Of a DNA stretch of 64,000 nucleotides, positions 47,521 to 57,044 are shown piece by piece. Both the position numbers and the translations under genes were made by a program. This stretch comes from Paraburkholderia humisilvae (GTDB lineage Bacteria; Pseudomonadota; Gammaproteobacteria; Burkholderiales; Burkholderiaceae). The number at the start of each line of letters is the position of its first letter. The first letter of the stretch is position 1. The notes under the pieces are model-generated. The model did no database searches. It was given only the letters and a program-made list of their open reading frames with translations, and was not told where the DNA came from. The DNA lies in assembly GCF_902859855.1 (NCBI RefSeq), contig NZ_CADIKH010000005.1, positions 1 to 64,000 on the forward strand, read 5' to 3'.

Positions 47521-48543
47521 CTATGCCTGCGCCGAGCGTGCGCGCTCAATATGCGTCGCGAACGTGAGCGTATCGGTATTGGTGCCGCACAGCAGGACGC
47601 CGACGCGTTTGCCTTGCAGCGTTTCGCGCAGCGGTCCGAGCAGTGCGGCGGTCGCCGCCGCGCAAGCGGGTTCGACCGCCAGTTTCAGTTGTGAGAACAA
47701 CGTGAGCATCGCCGCGCGCAGCTGGTCATCGGAAACGGTCACGAGCCGATCGATATGCCGGCGGCACAGCTCGTAGCTGTATTGCTCGGTATGCGGTGAC
47801 ATCAGCGAATCGGCGATCGACTGCATATGCCCCATCTTGACCGTATGGTTCGCCGCGAAGCTGCGATTCATCACGTCGGCGCCTTCCGGCTCGACGCCGT
47901 ACAAATGAACGCGCGGATTCGCGAGCCGCAATGCGGTCGATACGCCGGCCGCGAGCCCGCCGCCGCCGATCGGCACGATCACCGCGTCGAGATCGGGTGT
48001 TTGCGTCGCCCATTCATAGCCGAGCGTCGCCGTGCCGAGCACGGTCCGGTAGCCATTGAACGGGTGCACGAAATAGCGGCCTTCTTCCGCTTCGATCCGG
48101 CGCACGATCTCGAATGCTTCGACGGCATTTTCCGCGATCACCACTTCGGCGCGAAACTGCCGGCATAGCGCGATACGCGCCGGGTTCGCCGAACGGAACA
48201 CGACCACCTTCGCGCTGATGCCCAGCCGCATGGACGCATAAGCGACCGCGATCGCGTGATTGCCGCCGGACACGCAGGTCACGCCCGCGCTGCGTTGCGG
48301 TTCATCGAGCGCGAGCAGATTCGTAAACGCGCCGCGCGCCTTGAAGCTGCCGCCTGCCTGGAGCAATTCGAACTTGAAGTTGAGGAGCGTGCCTTCGAGC
48401 GTCGGGAAGTCCATCCGGTCGAACACCGGCGTTCGCACAACCCACGGCGTCAACGCGAAATGCTGCGAGGCGATGGCATCGAGCGTCGGAATCGGCTCGC
48501 CGTCGATCGTGTGGTCGGTGTGCTGCTGGATGGCGGTGGACAT
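47521..48543 (-). CDS. Threonine/serine dehydratase-like PLP enzyme
   Basis: 340 residues of fold type II. The PLP lysine lies in LQAGGSFKARGA, the phosphate loop is PIGGGGLAAG, and SGGNHAIAVAYA is the substrate-binding stretch (SGNH in most relatives). It lacks the C-terminal ACT-like regulatory domain of biosynthetic IlvA, so it resembles catabolic or hydroxyaspartate/serine dehydratases. Substrate specificity cannot be fixed. No Shine-Dalgarno is obvious. It is followed on the same strand by mscL, about 97 bases on. Confidence 0.83.
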   Translation of the reverse strand: MSTAIQQHTDHTIDGEPIPTLDAIASQHFALTPWVVRTPVFDRMDFPTLEGTLLNFKFELLQAGGSFKARGAFTNLLALDEPQRSAGVTCVSGGNHAIAVAYASMRLGISAKVVVFRSANPARIALCRQFRAEVVIAENAVEAFEIVRRIEAEEGRYFVHPFNGYRTVLGTATLGYEWATQTPDLDAVIVPIGGGGLAAGVSTALRLANPRVHLYGVEPEGADVMNRSFAANHTVKMGHMQSIADSLMSPHTEQYSYELCRRHIDRLVTVSDDQLRAAMLTLFSQLKLAVEPACAAATAALLGPLRETLQGKRVGVLLCGTNTDTLTFATHIERARSAQA

Positions 48544-48597
48544 GGCGTGAGCGTATCTGGGTTGTGTTCGTGGGGACGTGTGCAGGTTGAACCGGAG

Positions 48598-49884
48598 TCA
48601 GCGCGCGTGTGCGTCGACCGACATGCTGTGTATGAACTTGCCGAGAAAGCGCTCGCACTGCGCGAGCTGATCGAGCGCGACGAATTCGTTGGCCTTGTGC
48701 GCCTGCTGAATGTCGCCGGGTCCGCAGACGATGCTCGGAATGCCCGCGCGCGAGAACAGGCCGGCTTCGGTGCCGTAGGCGACCTTGTGCTTGTCGCGAT
48801 TCGCGGTGAGCGCGCGCACCAGTTGCGTAATCGCGGCCTGCTCGGCCGCATCGAGCCCAGGCGCCGCGGCGACCTTGGTGAATTCGATTGCCGCCGCCTC
48901 ATGCTCACGCTTCATTTTCGGCAGCAGTGTTTCGTGCGCGTACTGCTCGATGCGCGCGAAGATCGGCTCGGGGTCGAGCGTCGGCAGATTGCGGAACTCG
49001 AACGCAAAGCGGCATTCGGCCGGTACCGTGTTGACCGCGTTGCCACCTTCGATCGTGCTCGTTTGCGCAGTCGTAAACGGCACGTCGTAGAACTCGTCGA
49101 ACGGCCCTTGTTCGCGGAACTGATCGGCCATGTCGCGGATATGGCAGATCAGTCGGGCCGCATATTCGATCGCATTCAAGCCCTTTGGCGTCAGCGACGA
49201 GTGTGCGGCCTGGCCACGCACGCAGCATTGATAGACGTTGCTGCCCTTGTGCGCAATGATGGGCCGCATGCTGGTCGGCTCGCCGACGATGCAACCTTCG
49301 GGCTTGATGCCGCGTTTGATCAGATCTTCGATCATCAGCGGTGCGCCGACGCATCCGACTTCTTCGCCGAACGAGAGCGCGAGATGGATCGGGCGCGCGA
49401 GCTTCGTGCGTTGCATATCGGGCACAGCCGTGAGCGCCGCGCCGATAAAACCCTTCATATCGCAGGTGCCGCGGCCGTATAGCTTGCCGTCGCGCACTTC
49501 CGGCTTGAATGGATCGCTGTCCCATTTCTGGCCGTCGACCGGCACGACGTCGGTATGTCCGGACAACACGACACCGCCATTCGTTTGGCCATCGTGCGCG
49601 GGGATCGTCGCGAACAGATTCGCCCATGTGCCGTCGTCGCCATGCGTGAGCGTCGCATCGATGCCTTGTTTGCGCAATGCATCGCGCACGGTCTCGATCA
49701 GACCGCGATTCGGATTGCGACTGACCGTGTCGAATGACACGAGACGCTCGACCCACGGCAACGAAAGCGGGGCGGCGGGGGAAGTCGTTTGAGAAGAGAG
49801 GCCGGAAGAAGCGTCGGAGAAAGCGGAGGCTGATGGAGAAGACATTCGTGCGGGCTGAGCTGATGATTCAGCGACCTGGGACAT
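48598..49884 (-). CDS. argE: Acetylornithine deacetylase (ArgE, M20 family)
   Basis: 428 residues. The two-zinc site of M20 enzymes is complete: SGHTDVVPVD, GRGTCDMKGF, SFGEEVGCVG, VGEPTSM and the final His in QQAHKANEF. It hydrolyses N-acetylornithine to ornithine in arginine synthesis. An ATG at 49917 is in frame, but GGAG seven bases before 49884 favours the latter. The first 35 residues are a Ser/Ala-rich extension. It serves as an internal reference for the aberrant M20 protein upstream. Confidence 0.92.
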   Translation of the reverse strand: MSQVAESSAQPARMSSPSASAFSDASSGLSSQTTSPAAPLSLPWVERLVSFDTVSRNPNRGLIETVRDALRKQGIDATLTHGDDGTWANLFATIPAHDGQTNGGVVLSGHTDVVPVDGQKWDSDPFKPEVRDGKLYGRGTCDMKGFIGAALTAVPDMQRTKLARPIHLALSFGEEVGCVGAPLMIEDLIKRGIKPEGCIVGEPTSMRPIIAHKGSNVYQCCVRGQAAHSSLTPKGLNAIEYAARLICHIRDMADQFREQGPFDEFYDVPFTTAQTSTIEGGNAVNTVPAECRFAFEFRNLPTLDPEPIFARIEQYAHETLLPKMKREHEAAAIEFTKVAAAPGLDAAEQAAITQLVRALTANRDKHKVAYGTEAGLFSRAGIPSIVCGPGDIQQAHKANEFVALDQLAQCERFLGKFIHSMSVDAHAR

Positions 49885-50000
49885 GACGGGGCTCCGGCTT
49901 GTTGTCTGCCCGATCATACCGAAAAACCCTTAATAAGCCAAAACGCCGCCTGTTACGCGGCTCGTTTGCGCGTCGCAGCATGAATCACCGATCGCACGAT

Positions 50001-51359
50001 TTAACTGCGCAGCAAATCGAATAATGCGTCTTCGTAGATTTGACAGACCGGCGCGATGCTCGACAGATCGACACGCTCATCATTTGCGTGCAATTGTGCG
50101 CCACGTGGGCCAAAACCGCATAACGCCGGGATCGACAGCGACGCAAGATAGTTGCCGATATTCGAAGGCCCGGCCACTTCGCATGACGGCGCCGCACCGA
50201 ATCTGTGCTGTGCGGCTTTGCACAACGCAGTGACCATTGGATTCGCATCAGGCACCCGATATGCGGGCCAACCGTCGATCCATTCGATGTCCGTCAATAG
50301 ATTATTTGCAGGACTAGCGGTATAGGCGATGTCGTGCGCGCGGACCGCATCGGCAATCAGGCGGCGTGCGCGTGGTGCATCGAAACGGGGTGTGAGCCGG
50401 ATATCGATCGTGAGTTCGCAGCGATCCGGTACCGCGGTGAAGCCACCGTCTCCAGATCGGATTCCAGTGACCGTCAATTGTGCGTGGCGGTCAAAAGTCG
50501 CGTCGTCGAGGGCCGGCAGCGGCATGTCGTGCAATGCGTTCGCGAGTGCGGCGCCGCGCACCGCCGCGTTGAGTCCGCATGAGCTGCCGCTGCCCGAATG
50601 GGCCGCGATGCCATGCACGACGAGGCGCGCCCGCAGGAAGCCGCGCGCACCGACCATCAGACGCTCGTGCCCGGGGTAGCCGATCAATACGCCATCGGGG
50701 CGGGGCGGATCACCGGCAGTTCGATTGTCAAGGCTGTCAATAATGCCGGGGTTGTCGAAAAACGCACGGGCGCCGCCGAAGCGGCCGGTATGTTCGTCGA
50801 GATCTAGCAGCAGGCCGACGTGTCCCGCGAATTGCGCAGTACGTTGTGAAAGCGCTACCAGTAGATGCGCAAACAGCGCGGCGCCTGCTTTGCTATCGGC
50901 CGCGCCGCGGCCGTACAGCCAGCCATCGATGATATGCGCACCAAGCGGCGGGGATGTCCACAGCGTTTCATCGCCGAACCCCGCGGTGTCGAGGGTTGCG
51001 TTCAGTACGTAATAACGCGTGCTGCGCGAGGTTTGATCAGATGAATGATCTGAAGCCGTCGTTGCGGCCGTGCCACGAACTTCCGCATACAGGCCTAGTG
51101 CTTCACCACACGCCGACATGACGCGTCTGCGCGGCAACATGGGCGCATGCCGCGCAAACCATTCTTCGATGCACTCAAGTACCGGCGTGGCGGGGTCGAT
51201 CCCGCCCCGGCTCGGTATGCGTACGAGGCGTGTCAGCAGGTCGACAATTGAAGCGGTCCGCGCGTCGACCGGTTCATCCGCGCGTGCGGTCGGGTTCGCA
51301 ACCGGGTTTGCAACGTCTGCGTGCTGAGTCTGTCTGCCGTCGCCGCGCGTATCTGTCAT
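50001..51359 (-). CDS. M20-family peptidase/deacetylase homologue with altered metal ligands
   Basis: 452 residues. The M20 layout is clear: N-terminal catalytic half, GRGAADSKAGAALF (Asp155), a dimerisation domain with VVHGIAAHSGSG (about 247-258), and a last His in QLHANDERVDL (His424). Several key residues differ from the family. The first ligand His is Thr122 (ATLDTAG in place of GHTD), the second Glu of the EE pair is His190 (DLDEHTG), and the next acidic ligand is missing (IGYPGHE in place of GEPT). It starts seven bases after mfd and is probably translated from the mfd message. It may be a non-classical enzyme or a binding protein. Confidence 0.8.
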   Translation of the reverse strand: MTDTRGDGRQTQHADVANPVANPTARADEPVDARTASIVDLLTRLVRIPSRGGIDPATPVLECIEEWFARHAPMLPRRRVMSACGEALGLYAEVRGTAATTASDHSSDQTSRSTRYYVLNATLDTAGFGDETLWTSPPLGAHIIDGWLYGRGAADSKAGAALFAHLLVALSQRTAQFAGHVGLLLDLDEHTGRFGGARAFFDNPGIIDSLDNRTAGDPPRPDGVLIGYPGHERLMVGARGFLRARLVVHGIAAHSGSGSSCGLNAAVRGAALANALHDMPLPALDDATFDRHAQLTVTGIRSGDGGFTAVPDRCELTIDIRLTPRFDAPRARRLIADAVRAHDIAYTASPANNLLTDIEWIDGWPAYRVPDANPMVTALCKAAQHRFGAAPSCEVAGPSNIGNYLASLSIPALCGFGPRGAQLHANDERVDLSSIAPVCQIYEDALFDLLRS

Positions 51360-51366
51360 GACGGCT

Positions 51367-54300
51367 TCACTGGACGGTCACGCGCTGACCGGCCGCGCCT
51401 TTCGACGATGGACCGAGCGCACGCAGTGTCTCCTTGACGGTCGCGACGCGTACCGCGAGATCGGGGCTGCGTGTCTCGATACGCAGCTTGTCCTGGCCGG
51501 CAAGTTTGATGTGCTTGTGCTTGTGCACCATTTCGATAATGCGCATCGCGTCGACCGGCGGATTCGGAATGAATTGCAGCGCGATCACCGCTTCACCCGC
51601 GTCGATCTTCGAAATACCGAGTGGCCGCGCGGCGAGACGCAGCCGATGCGTTTCGACGAGCGCATGCGCCTGCGGCGGCAGCTTGCCGAAGCGGTCGATC
51701 AGTTCTTCCTGGATGCTATCGATTGCATCGTTGTGTTCGCAGTTGGCAAGGCGCTTGTACAGCGACAGCCGTTCCTGCACGTCGCCGCAATAGTCGGCCG
51801 GCAGGATCGCGGGAGCGTGCAGATTGATTTCGGTGGTGGCCGCAAGCGGCGCGGTGAGATCGGGTTCCTTGCCGTTCTTCAGCGCTTTCACCGCGTCGTT
51901 CAGCATGTCGGAATACAACTGGAAGCCGATTTCGTGAATCTCCCCGGACTGCTTGTCGCCGAGCACTTCGCCGGTGCCGCGAATCTCGAGGTCGTGCATC
52001 GCGAGATAGAAGCCCGCGCCGAGCTCTTCCATCTGCTGGATCGCCTCGAGCCGCCGCTGCGCCTGCTTCGTGAGCCCTTGCGGATCATGCACGAGCAGAT
52101 AGCCGTATGCCTGGTGGTGCGAGCGGCCGACCCGTCCGCGCAACTGGTGCAATTGCGCGAGGCCGAATTTGTCGGCGCGGTGAATCAGAATGGTGTTCGC
52201 GCTCGGCACGTCGATGCCGGTTTCGATAATCGTCGTACACAGCAGCACGTTCGCGCGCTGCGCGACGAAATCGCGCATCACGCGTTCGAGTTCGCGCTCG
52301 TGCATCTGCCCGTGCGCGACGGCGATGCGCGCTTCGGGTACGAGCGCCTCGAGCATCGCGCGGCGATTCTCGATCGTCTCCACTTCGTTATGCAGAAAGT
52401 ACACCTGGCCGCCGCGTTTTAACTCGCGCAGCATCGCCTCGCGGATCACGCTGTCTTCCTCGCGCCGCACGAAGGTTTTGATCGCGAGCCGCTTTTGCGG
52501 CGCGGTTGCGATCACCGAGAAGTCGCGCAGCCCTTCGAGCGCCATCCCGAGTGTGCGCGGAATCGGGGTCGCGGTGAGCGTGAGCACGTCCACTTCGGCG
52601 CGCAGCGCCTTGAGCGATTCCTTTTGACGCACACCAAAGCGATGCTCTTCGTCGATGATGACGAGCCCGAGCCGCTTGAACTGCACTTCCGATGAAAGCA
52701 GCTTGTGCGTGCCGATCACGATGTCGACCGTGCCGTCGTTGATCTGCTGGATCGCCGTGCTCACTTCCTTCGCCGACCTGAAGCGCGACAGCTCGACGAT
52801 GCGCACCGGCCAGTCGGAAAAGCGGTCGGAGAAGGTCTGCGTATGTTGCTCGGCGAGCAGCGTGGTCGGCGACAGCAGCGCGACCTGCTTGCCGCCCATC
52901 ACCGCGATAAAGGCCGCGCGCAACGCGACTTCGGTCTTGCCGAAGCCGACGTCGCCGCAGACGAGCCGGTCCATCGGTTTGCCGATCGTCATGTCGCCGA
53001 TCACCGCCGCGATTGCCGCGGCCTGGTCCGGCGTTTCCTCGAAGCCGAAACTTTCCGCGAACTTTACGTAGTCGCGCGGATCGAGCTTGAACGCGTGGCC
53101 TTCGCGCGCCGCGCGCCGCGCATACAGATTGAGCAGCTCGGCGGCCGTATCGCGAATCTGTTGCGCGGCGCGGCGCTTGGCCTTTTCCCATTGGCCCGAG
53201 CCCAGCGAATGCAGCGGCGCGCTGTCCGGGTCCGCGCCGCTATAGCGCGAGATCACGTGCAATTGCGCAACCGGTACGTAGAGTTTGCTTTCGCCCGCGT
53301 ATTCGAGGTGCAGAAATTCGGTTTCACCCTCGCCGAGATCCATCGTCACGAGGCCCATATAGCGGCCGATGCCGTGCTGCGAGTGCACGACCGGATCGCC
53401 GACCTTGAGCTCGGACAGGTCGCGCACCATCGAGTCGACGTTGCTCGCCTGTTCCTGGCGGCGGCGTCCCGCGCGGCGCGCAAGCGGACCGTACAGTTCG
53501 GTTTCGGTGATGATCGCGATGCCTTCGCCCGGCAGCGCGAACCCGCTCGCAAGCGGCGCCACGCCGAGCGCGAAGCGCGTATCCTCGGCACGCCATGCGT
53601 CGAAGCTGTCGGTGGAAGCCGCGTGCACATCGTTTTCCGCGAGCAACTGCGCGATCGTTTCGCGGCGACCGGCGGATTCGACCGCGAACAGCACCCGGTT
53701 CGGGGTCGTGTCCAGATACGCGCGCAACGCGGCGACCGGGTCATCCGCGTGCCGGTCAAGCGCGAGATCCGGAAGCGGCACGGCCCAGCCGCCTTCCGCT
53801 TGCGACGGCAGCGCGAGGCGCGCGAACGGCTTGGCGAGCGTAAAGAAGTCTTCGTCCGACAGAAAGAGGCGCTGCGGCTCGAGAATCGGCCGGTCGCGAT
53901 CGTGCGACAGGAAGCCGAAGCGCTGCCGGGTGTCCGCGGTGAAGCGCTTGATGGCCGCGTCGAGGTCGCCCGTCAGGACCAGATGCGAGCCTTCGGGCAG
54001 ATAGTGGAAGAGCGTTGCGGTTTCTTCGAAGAAGAGCGGCAGGTAATACTCGATGCCCGCCGACGGGACGCCGTTGCCGATGTCCTTGTAGATGGATGCC
54101 CGGCTCGGGTCGCCTTCGAACACCTCGCGCCAGCGACTGCGGAACGCGGTACGCGATGCTTCGTCGAACGGAAACTCGCGGCCGGGCAGCAGGCGCACGT
54201 CGCGCACCGGGTAGAGGCTGCGCTGGGTGTCCGGATCGAACGCGCGGATCGAGTCGACCTGATCGTCGAACAGATCGAGCCGGTATGGCAGCGGCGAGCC

Positions 54301-54867
54301 CATCGGGAACAGGTCGATCAGCGAGCCGCGGACGCAGTACTCGCCGGGCCGCATCACCTGGCTCACGTGCTCATAGCCGGCGAGGGTGAGCTGCGACTTC
54401 AGCTTCGTCTCGTCGAGCCGCTCGCCCTGCGCGAAAGCGAATGTGTACGCGGCCATGAACGACGCCGGCGGCATCCGGTAGAGCGCGGTGGTGGCCGGCA
54501 CGAGCAGGATGTCGCAGCGGCCTTCGCCCAGGTCGTGCAGCGTCGCGAGCCGCTCCGAGACCAGATCCTGGTGCGGCGAGAAGGTGTCGTACGGAAGCGT
54601 TTCCCAGTCCGGCAGCAGCCGCACACGCGCGTTCGGCGCGAAATAGGGGATCTCCTGCGACAGACGCTGCGCGTCCACCGCGCTTGCGCAAACCACCGCG
54701 ACGAGCGGCAGTCGTTCCCTGCACGCGAGGTGATAGCGGGCGACCAGCAGCGCGTCGGCGGAGCCGTGGGCGCCGTTGAACGCATAGCGCTGGCCGGTTT
54801 TGACGGGGGCCACGGGCAGCTTGAACGGTGGCGGATTCGACGACGGGGAAGCGGCGGTGTCGGACAT
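51367..54867 (-). CDS. mfd: Transcription-repair coupling factor Mfd
   Basis: 1166 residues, full length. The UvrB-like N-terminal part is followed by the RNA-polymerase-interacting domain (KVGDPVVHSQHGIGRYMGL) and the superfamily 2 translocase with Walker A GDVGFGKTEVA and Walker B VIIDEEHRFG, then LTATPIPRTL and the TRG region. Mfd removes stalled RNA polymerase and recruits UvrA to the damaged template strand. The ATG has no visible Shine-Dalgarno. It is divergent from ispD. Confidence 0.96.
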   Translation of the reverse strand: MSDTAASPSSNPPPFKLPVAPVKTGQRYAFNGAHGSADALLVARYHLACRERLPLVAVVCASAVDAQRLSQEIPYFAPNARVRLLPDWETLPYDTFSPHQDLVSERLATLHDLGEGRCDILLVPATTALYRMPPASFMAAYTFAFAQGERLDETKLKSQLTLAGYEHVSQVMRPGEYCVRGSLIDLFPMGSPLPYRLDLFDDQVDSIRAFDPDTQRSLYPVRDVRLLPGREFPFDEASRTAFRSRWREVFEGDPSRASIYKDIGNGVPSAGIEYYLPLFFEETATLFHYLPEGSHLVLTGDLDAAIKRFTADTRQRFGFLSHDRDRPILEPQRLFLSDEDFFTLAKPFARLALPSQAEGGWAVPLPDLALDRHADDPVAALRAYLDTTPNRVLFAVESAGRRETIAQLLAENDVHAASTDSFDAWRAEDTRFALGVAPLASGFALPGEGIAIITETELYGPLARRAGRRRQEQASNVDSMVRDLSELKVGDPVVHSQHGIGRYMGLVTMDLGEGETEFLHLEYAGESKLYVPVAQLHVISRYSGADPDSAPLHSLGSGQWEKAKRRAAQQIRDTAAELLNLYARRAAREGHAFKLDPRDYVKFAESFGFEETPDQAAAIAAVIGDMTIGKPMDRLVCGDVGFGKTEVALRAAFIAVMGGKQVALLSPTTLLAEQHTQTFSDRFSDWPVRIVELSRFRSAKEVSTAIQQINDGTVDIVIGTHKLLSSEVQFKRLGLVIIDEEHRFGVRQKESLKALRAEVDVLTLTATPIPRTLGMALEGLRDFSVIATAPQKRLAIKTFVRREEDSVIREAMLRELKRGGQVYFLHNEVETIENRRAMLEALVPEARIAVAHGQMHERELERVMRDFVAQRANVLLCTTIIETGIDVPSANTILIHRADKFGLAQLHQLRGRVGRSHHQAYGYLLVHDPQGLTKQAQRRLEAIQQMEELGAGFYLAMHDLEIRGTGEVLGDKQSGEIHEIGFQLYSDMLNDAVKALKNGKEPDLTAPLAATTEINLHAPAILPADYCGDVQERLSLYKRLANCEHNDAIDSIQEELIDRFGKLPPQAHALVETHRLRLAARPLGISKIDAGEAVIALQFIPNPPVDAMRIIEMVHKHKHIKLAGQDKLRIETRSPDLAVRVATVKETLRALGPSSKGAAGQRVTVQ

Positions 54868-54949
54868 AAATAAGGAGGAACGGCCGTGGATTTGACCGGA
54901 GCGTCGGCAGAAACGGCAAGTTTACGCGTGTCGGGACGTGCGGGCGAAA

Positions 54950-54990
54950 GACCTATTATAAAATCCGACCTTCACTTTGACTGCGCAGCA
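54950..54990. promoter_or_regulatory. Possible bidirectional -10 region between mfd and ispD
   Basis: The AT-rich core TATTATAAAAT (54954-54964) gives a perfect TATAAT on the minus strand (54960-54955) pointing to mfd and TATAAA-like hexamers on the plus strand pointing to ispD. Suitable -35 hexamers are not obvious for either direction. Confidence 0.35.
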
Positions 54991-54998
54991 TCCGTTCT

Positions 54999-55727
54999 GT
55001 GACTCCCCGCCTCTTTGCCCTGATTCCCGGTGCGGGCACCGGCAGCCGTTCCGGCGCGCCGATGCCCAAGCAATACCGAAGCGTCGCCGGACGCGACATG
55101 CTGCACTACTCGCTCGCGGCGTTCGATGCGTGCAGCGAGTTTACGCAGACGCTGGTCGTGCTCGCGCCGAACGACGAGCATTTCGACGCGCGCCGATTCA
55201 CGGGCTTGCGCTTCGCGGTACGGCGCTGCGGCGGTGCGTCGCGGCAGGCGTCGGTATTGAACGGTCTGCATGCGCTTGCCGAATTCGGCGCGAACGACAA
55301 CGACTGGGTGCTCGTGCATGATGCGGCGCGGCCAGGCATCACGCCGCCGCTGATCCGCTCGCTGGTCGACGCGCTGAAAGACGATGCGATCGGCGGCATT
55401 ATGGCGCTGCCGGTCGCGGATACGCTAAAACGCATTGCGCCGGACACCGACACGCGCATCGCGCGCACCGAGGGCCGCGACGGACTCTGGCAGGCGCAGA
55501 CGCCACAGATGTTCCGCGTCGGCATGCTGCGCGAGGCGATTCTGCGCGCGCAGCAGGACGGCCACGATCTGACCGACGAGGCGAGCGCGATTGAATGGAT
55601 CGGGCATGCGCCGCGGCTCGTGCAGGGGAGCCTGCGTAATTTCAAGGTGACCTACCCGGAAGATTTCGATCTGGCGGACGCGATTCTGAGCCAGTCGGCC
55701 GCGACGCTGAATGCGGCTTCTTCGTGA
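54999..55727 (+). CDS. ispD: 2-C-methyl-D-erythritol 4-phosphate cytidylyltransferase
   Basis: 242 residues from a GTG start. The nucleotidyltransferase loop is [20 protein letters not shown], where Gly replaces the more usual Ala; VLVHDAARP and the late QTPQMFR block are diagnostic. It makes CDP-methylerythritol in the MEP isoprenoid pathway. The stop is followed closely by ispF, whose frame opens within the ispD stop. Confidence 0.95.
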   Translation: MTPRLFALIPGAGTGSRSGAPMPKQYRSVAGRDMLHYSLAAFDACSEFTQTLVVLAPNDEHFDARRFTGLRFAVRRCGGASRQASVLNGLHALAEFGANDNDWVLVHDAARPGITPPLIRSLVDALKDDAIGGIMALPVADTLKRIAPDTDTRIARTEGRDGLWQAQTPQMFRVGMLREAILRAQQDGHDLTDEASAIEWIGHAPRLVQGSLRNFKVTYPEDFDLADAILSQSAATLNAASS

Positions 55728-55813
55728 CGGTTTCTTCGTCATCTGACGTAGCGGACGGCGCCGCATCGCGCGCGTCGCCGGCCGCGCTCAACCTAATCAT
55801 GGACCCCACCACT

Positions 55814-56293
55814 ATGGATTTCAGAATCGGACAAGGCTACGACGTGCATGCGCTGGTGCCGGGCCGGCCGTTGATTATCGGCGGCGTGACGGTGCCGTAT
55901 GAGCGCGGGTTGCTCGGTCATTCGGATGCGGACGTGCTGCTGCACGCGATCACCGATGCATTGTTCGGCGCCGCGTCGCTCGGCGATATCGGCCGACATT
56001 TTCCCGACACGGACAAGGAGTTCGCGGGCGCCGACAGCCGCGTGCTGCTGCGCGAATGCGCGGCGCGCATCGCGCGCGCAGGCTTTGCGATCGCGAATGT
56101 CGACAGCACGGTGATCGCGCAGGCGCCGAAGCTCGCGCCGCACATCGACGCGATGCGTGCGAACCTTGCCGCCGACTTGCAGCTGCCGCTCGAGCGGGTC
56201 AACGTGAAGGCGAAGACCAATGAGAAGCTTGGGTATCTCGGGCGAGGCGAGGGCATCGAGGCGCAGGCCGCGGTGTTGCTGGTGCGCAAGTAG
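55814..56293 (+). CDS. ispF: 2-C-methyl-D-erythritol 2,4-cyclodiphosphate synthase
   Basis: 159 residues. The zinc site is GYDVHAL and [14 protein letters not shown], followed by [10 protein letters not shown] and the C-terminal TTNEKLG-like [17 protein letters not shown]. It forms the cyclic diphosphate two steps after IspD. The start at 55814 ([10 protein letters not shown]) matches the family; an in-frame ATG at 55799 is an alternative. The terminator follows 60 bases on. Confidence 0.96.
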   Translation: MDFRIGQGYDVHALVPGRPLIIGGVTVPYERGLLGHSDADVLLHAITDALFGAASLGDIGRHFPDTDKEFAGADSRVLLRECAARIARAGFAIANVDSTVIAQAPKLAPHIDAMRANLAADLQLPLERVNVKAKTNEKLGYLGRGEGIEAQAAVLLVRK

Positions 56294-56356
56294 GGTGCGC
56301 ATGGCGTGGATACGGCCGGTGCCGTAAGCCCGGGCACGCCCGGCGCCCACAAGTAG

Positions 56357-56386
56357 AACGCCACGCAGATCGTGCGTGGCGTTTTT
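56357..56386 (+). terminator. Intrinsic terminator after ispF
   Basis: Arms 56357-56366 and 56374-56383 (AACGCCACGC / GCGTGGCGTT) around a seven-base loop, followed by a T-run. Confidence 0.92.
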
Positions 56387-56443
56387 GCATGTGCGCGGCG
56401 CTATCGTGTATCGCCGCGCGCGATGACGCACTTCAGGTGCGTA

Positions 56444-56968
56444 TTACTTGCCTTCAGCCGCAATCACCAGCGCGGCGGCATTGATCACCGCGGCGATGCG
56501 GCCGACGTCGCGTAGCTGCGTCGAGCTCATGCCTTCCTTGAGCAGCGTCTCGAAGTGGGACTTCACGCAGAAGTGACACTTGCCGATGATCGACGCGGCC
56601 AGCGCGTACATTTCGAAGCGGCGCTTGTCGACGCCGCCATGCGACGCGTACGCATTCATCCGCAGACCGGCCGGCTGCGACTTCAAATCCGCGTTGTCCG
56701 TCATTTCGACGTACGGATACCACACATTGTTCATGCCCATCAGCGCCGCTGCCGTGAGCGCGCCGTTGGTTTCTTCAGGCGACAGCACGCCGGCATTGCG
56801 GATGGCCTCGACCAGCACCGGGCTCTGCGCGGCGAATGCGGCAGCCAGCGCGACGCCGACCGCGTCGTTGCCTTCGAGCGACGAACGCGCGATCGTGCCA
56901 TCCAGGTTCAGGCGGATGTCCTTCGCGTAGTCGGGTACACGTTCTTTGATCGCGGACAAGAATTCCAT
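56444..56968 (-). CDS. ahpD: Alkylhydroperoxidase AhpD
   Basis: 174 residues. The redox centre is C131-H132-F-C134 with His138 and Glu119, aligning with the proton-relay set of the well-studied mycobacterial AhpD. It acts as the thiol reductant that recycles AhpC. AGGAG lies six bases before the ATG. It follows ahpC on the same strand but behind a terminator-like hairpin, so its level may be lower than that of AhpC. Confidence 0.94.
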   Translation of the reverse strand: MEFLSAIKERVPDYAKDIRLNLDGTIARSSLEGNDAVGVALAAAFAAQSPVLVEAIRNAGVLSPEETNGALTAAALMGMNNVWYPYVEMTDNADLKSQPAGLRMNAYASHGGVDKRRFEMYALAASIIGKCHFCVKSHFETLLKEGMSSTQLRDVGRIAAVINAAALVIAAEGK

Positions 56969-56993
56969 AGATATCTCCTATCGAGTTGCCGAT

Positions 56994-57031
56994 AAAAAAG
57001 CCCGCCGGCTTTTTCAAGCTTAGCGGGCTTT
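56994..57031 (-). terminator. Terminator-like hairpin between ahpC and ahpD
   Basis: On the minus strand, nine-base arms AAAGCCCGC (57031-57023) and GCGGGCTTT (57005-56997) enclose a 17-base loop, followed by more T. It lies after the ahpC stop and 26 bases before the ahpD start, inside the presumed operon. Confidence 0.8.
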
Positions 57032-57044
57032 CTGCTGCGATGAC

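Noticed and set aside
52705..54873. 722-residue plus-strand frame antisense to mfd
   Set aside because: Mirror of a confirmed gene, Arg/Glu-rich with no motif or ribosome-binding site.
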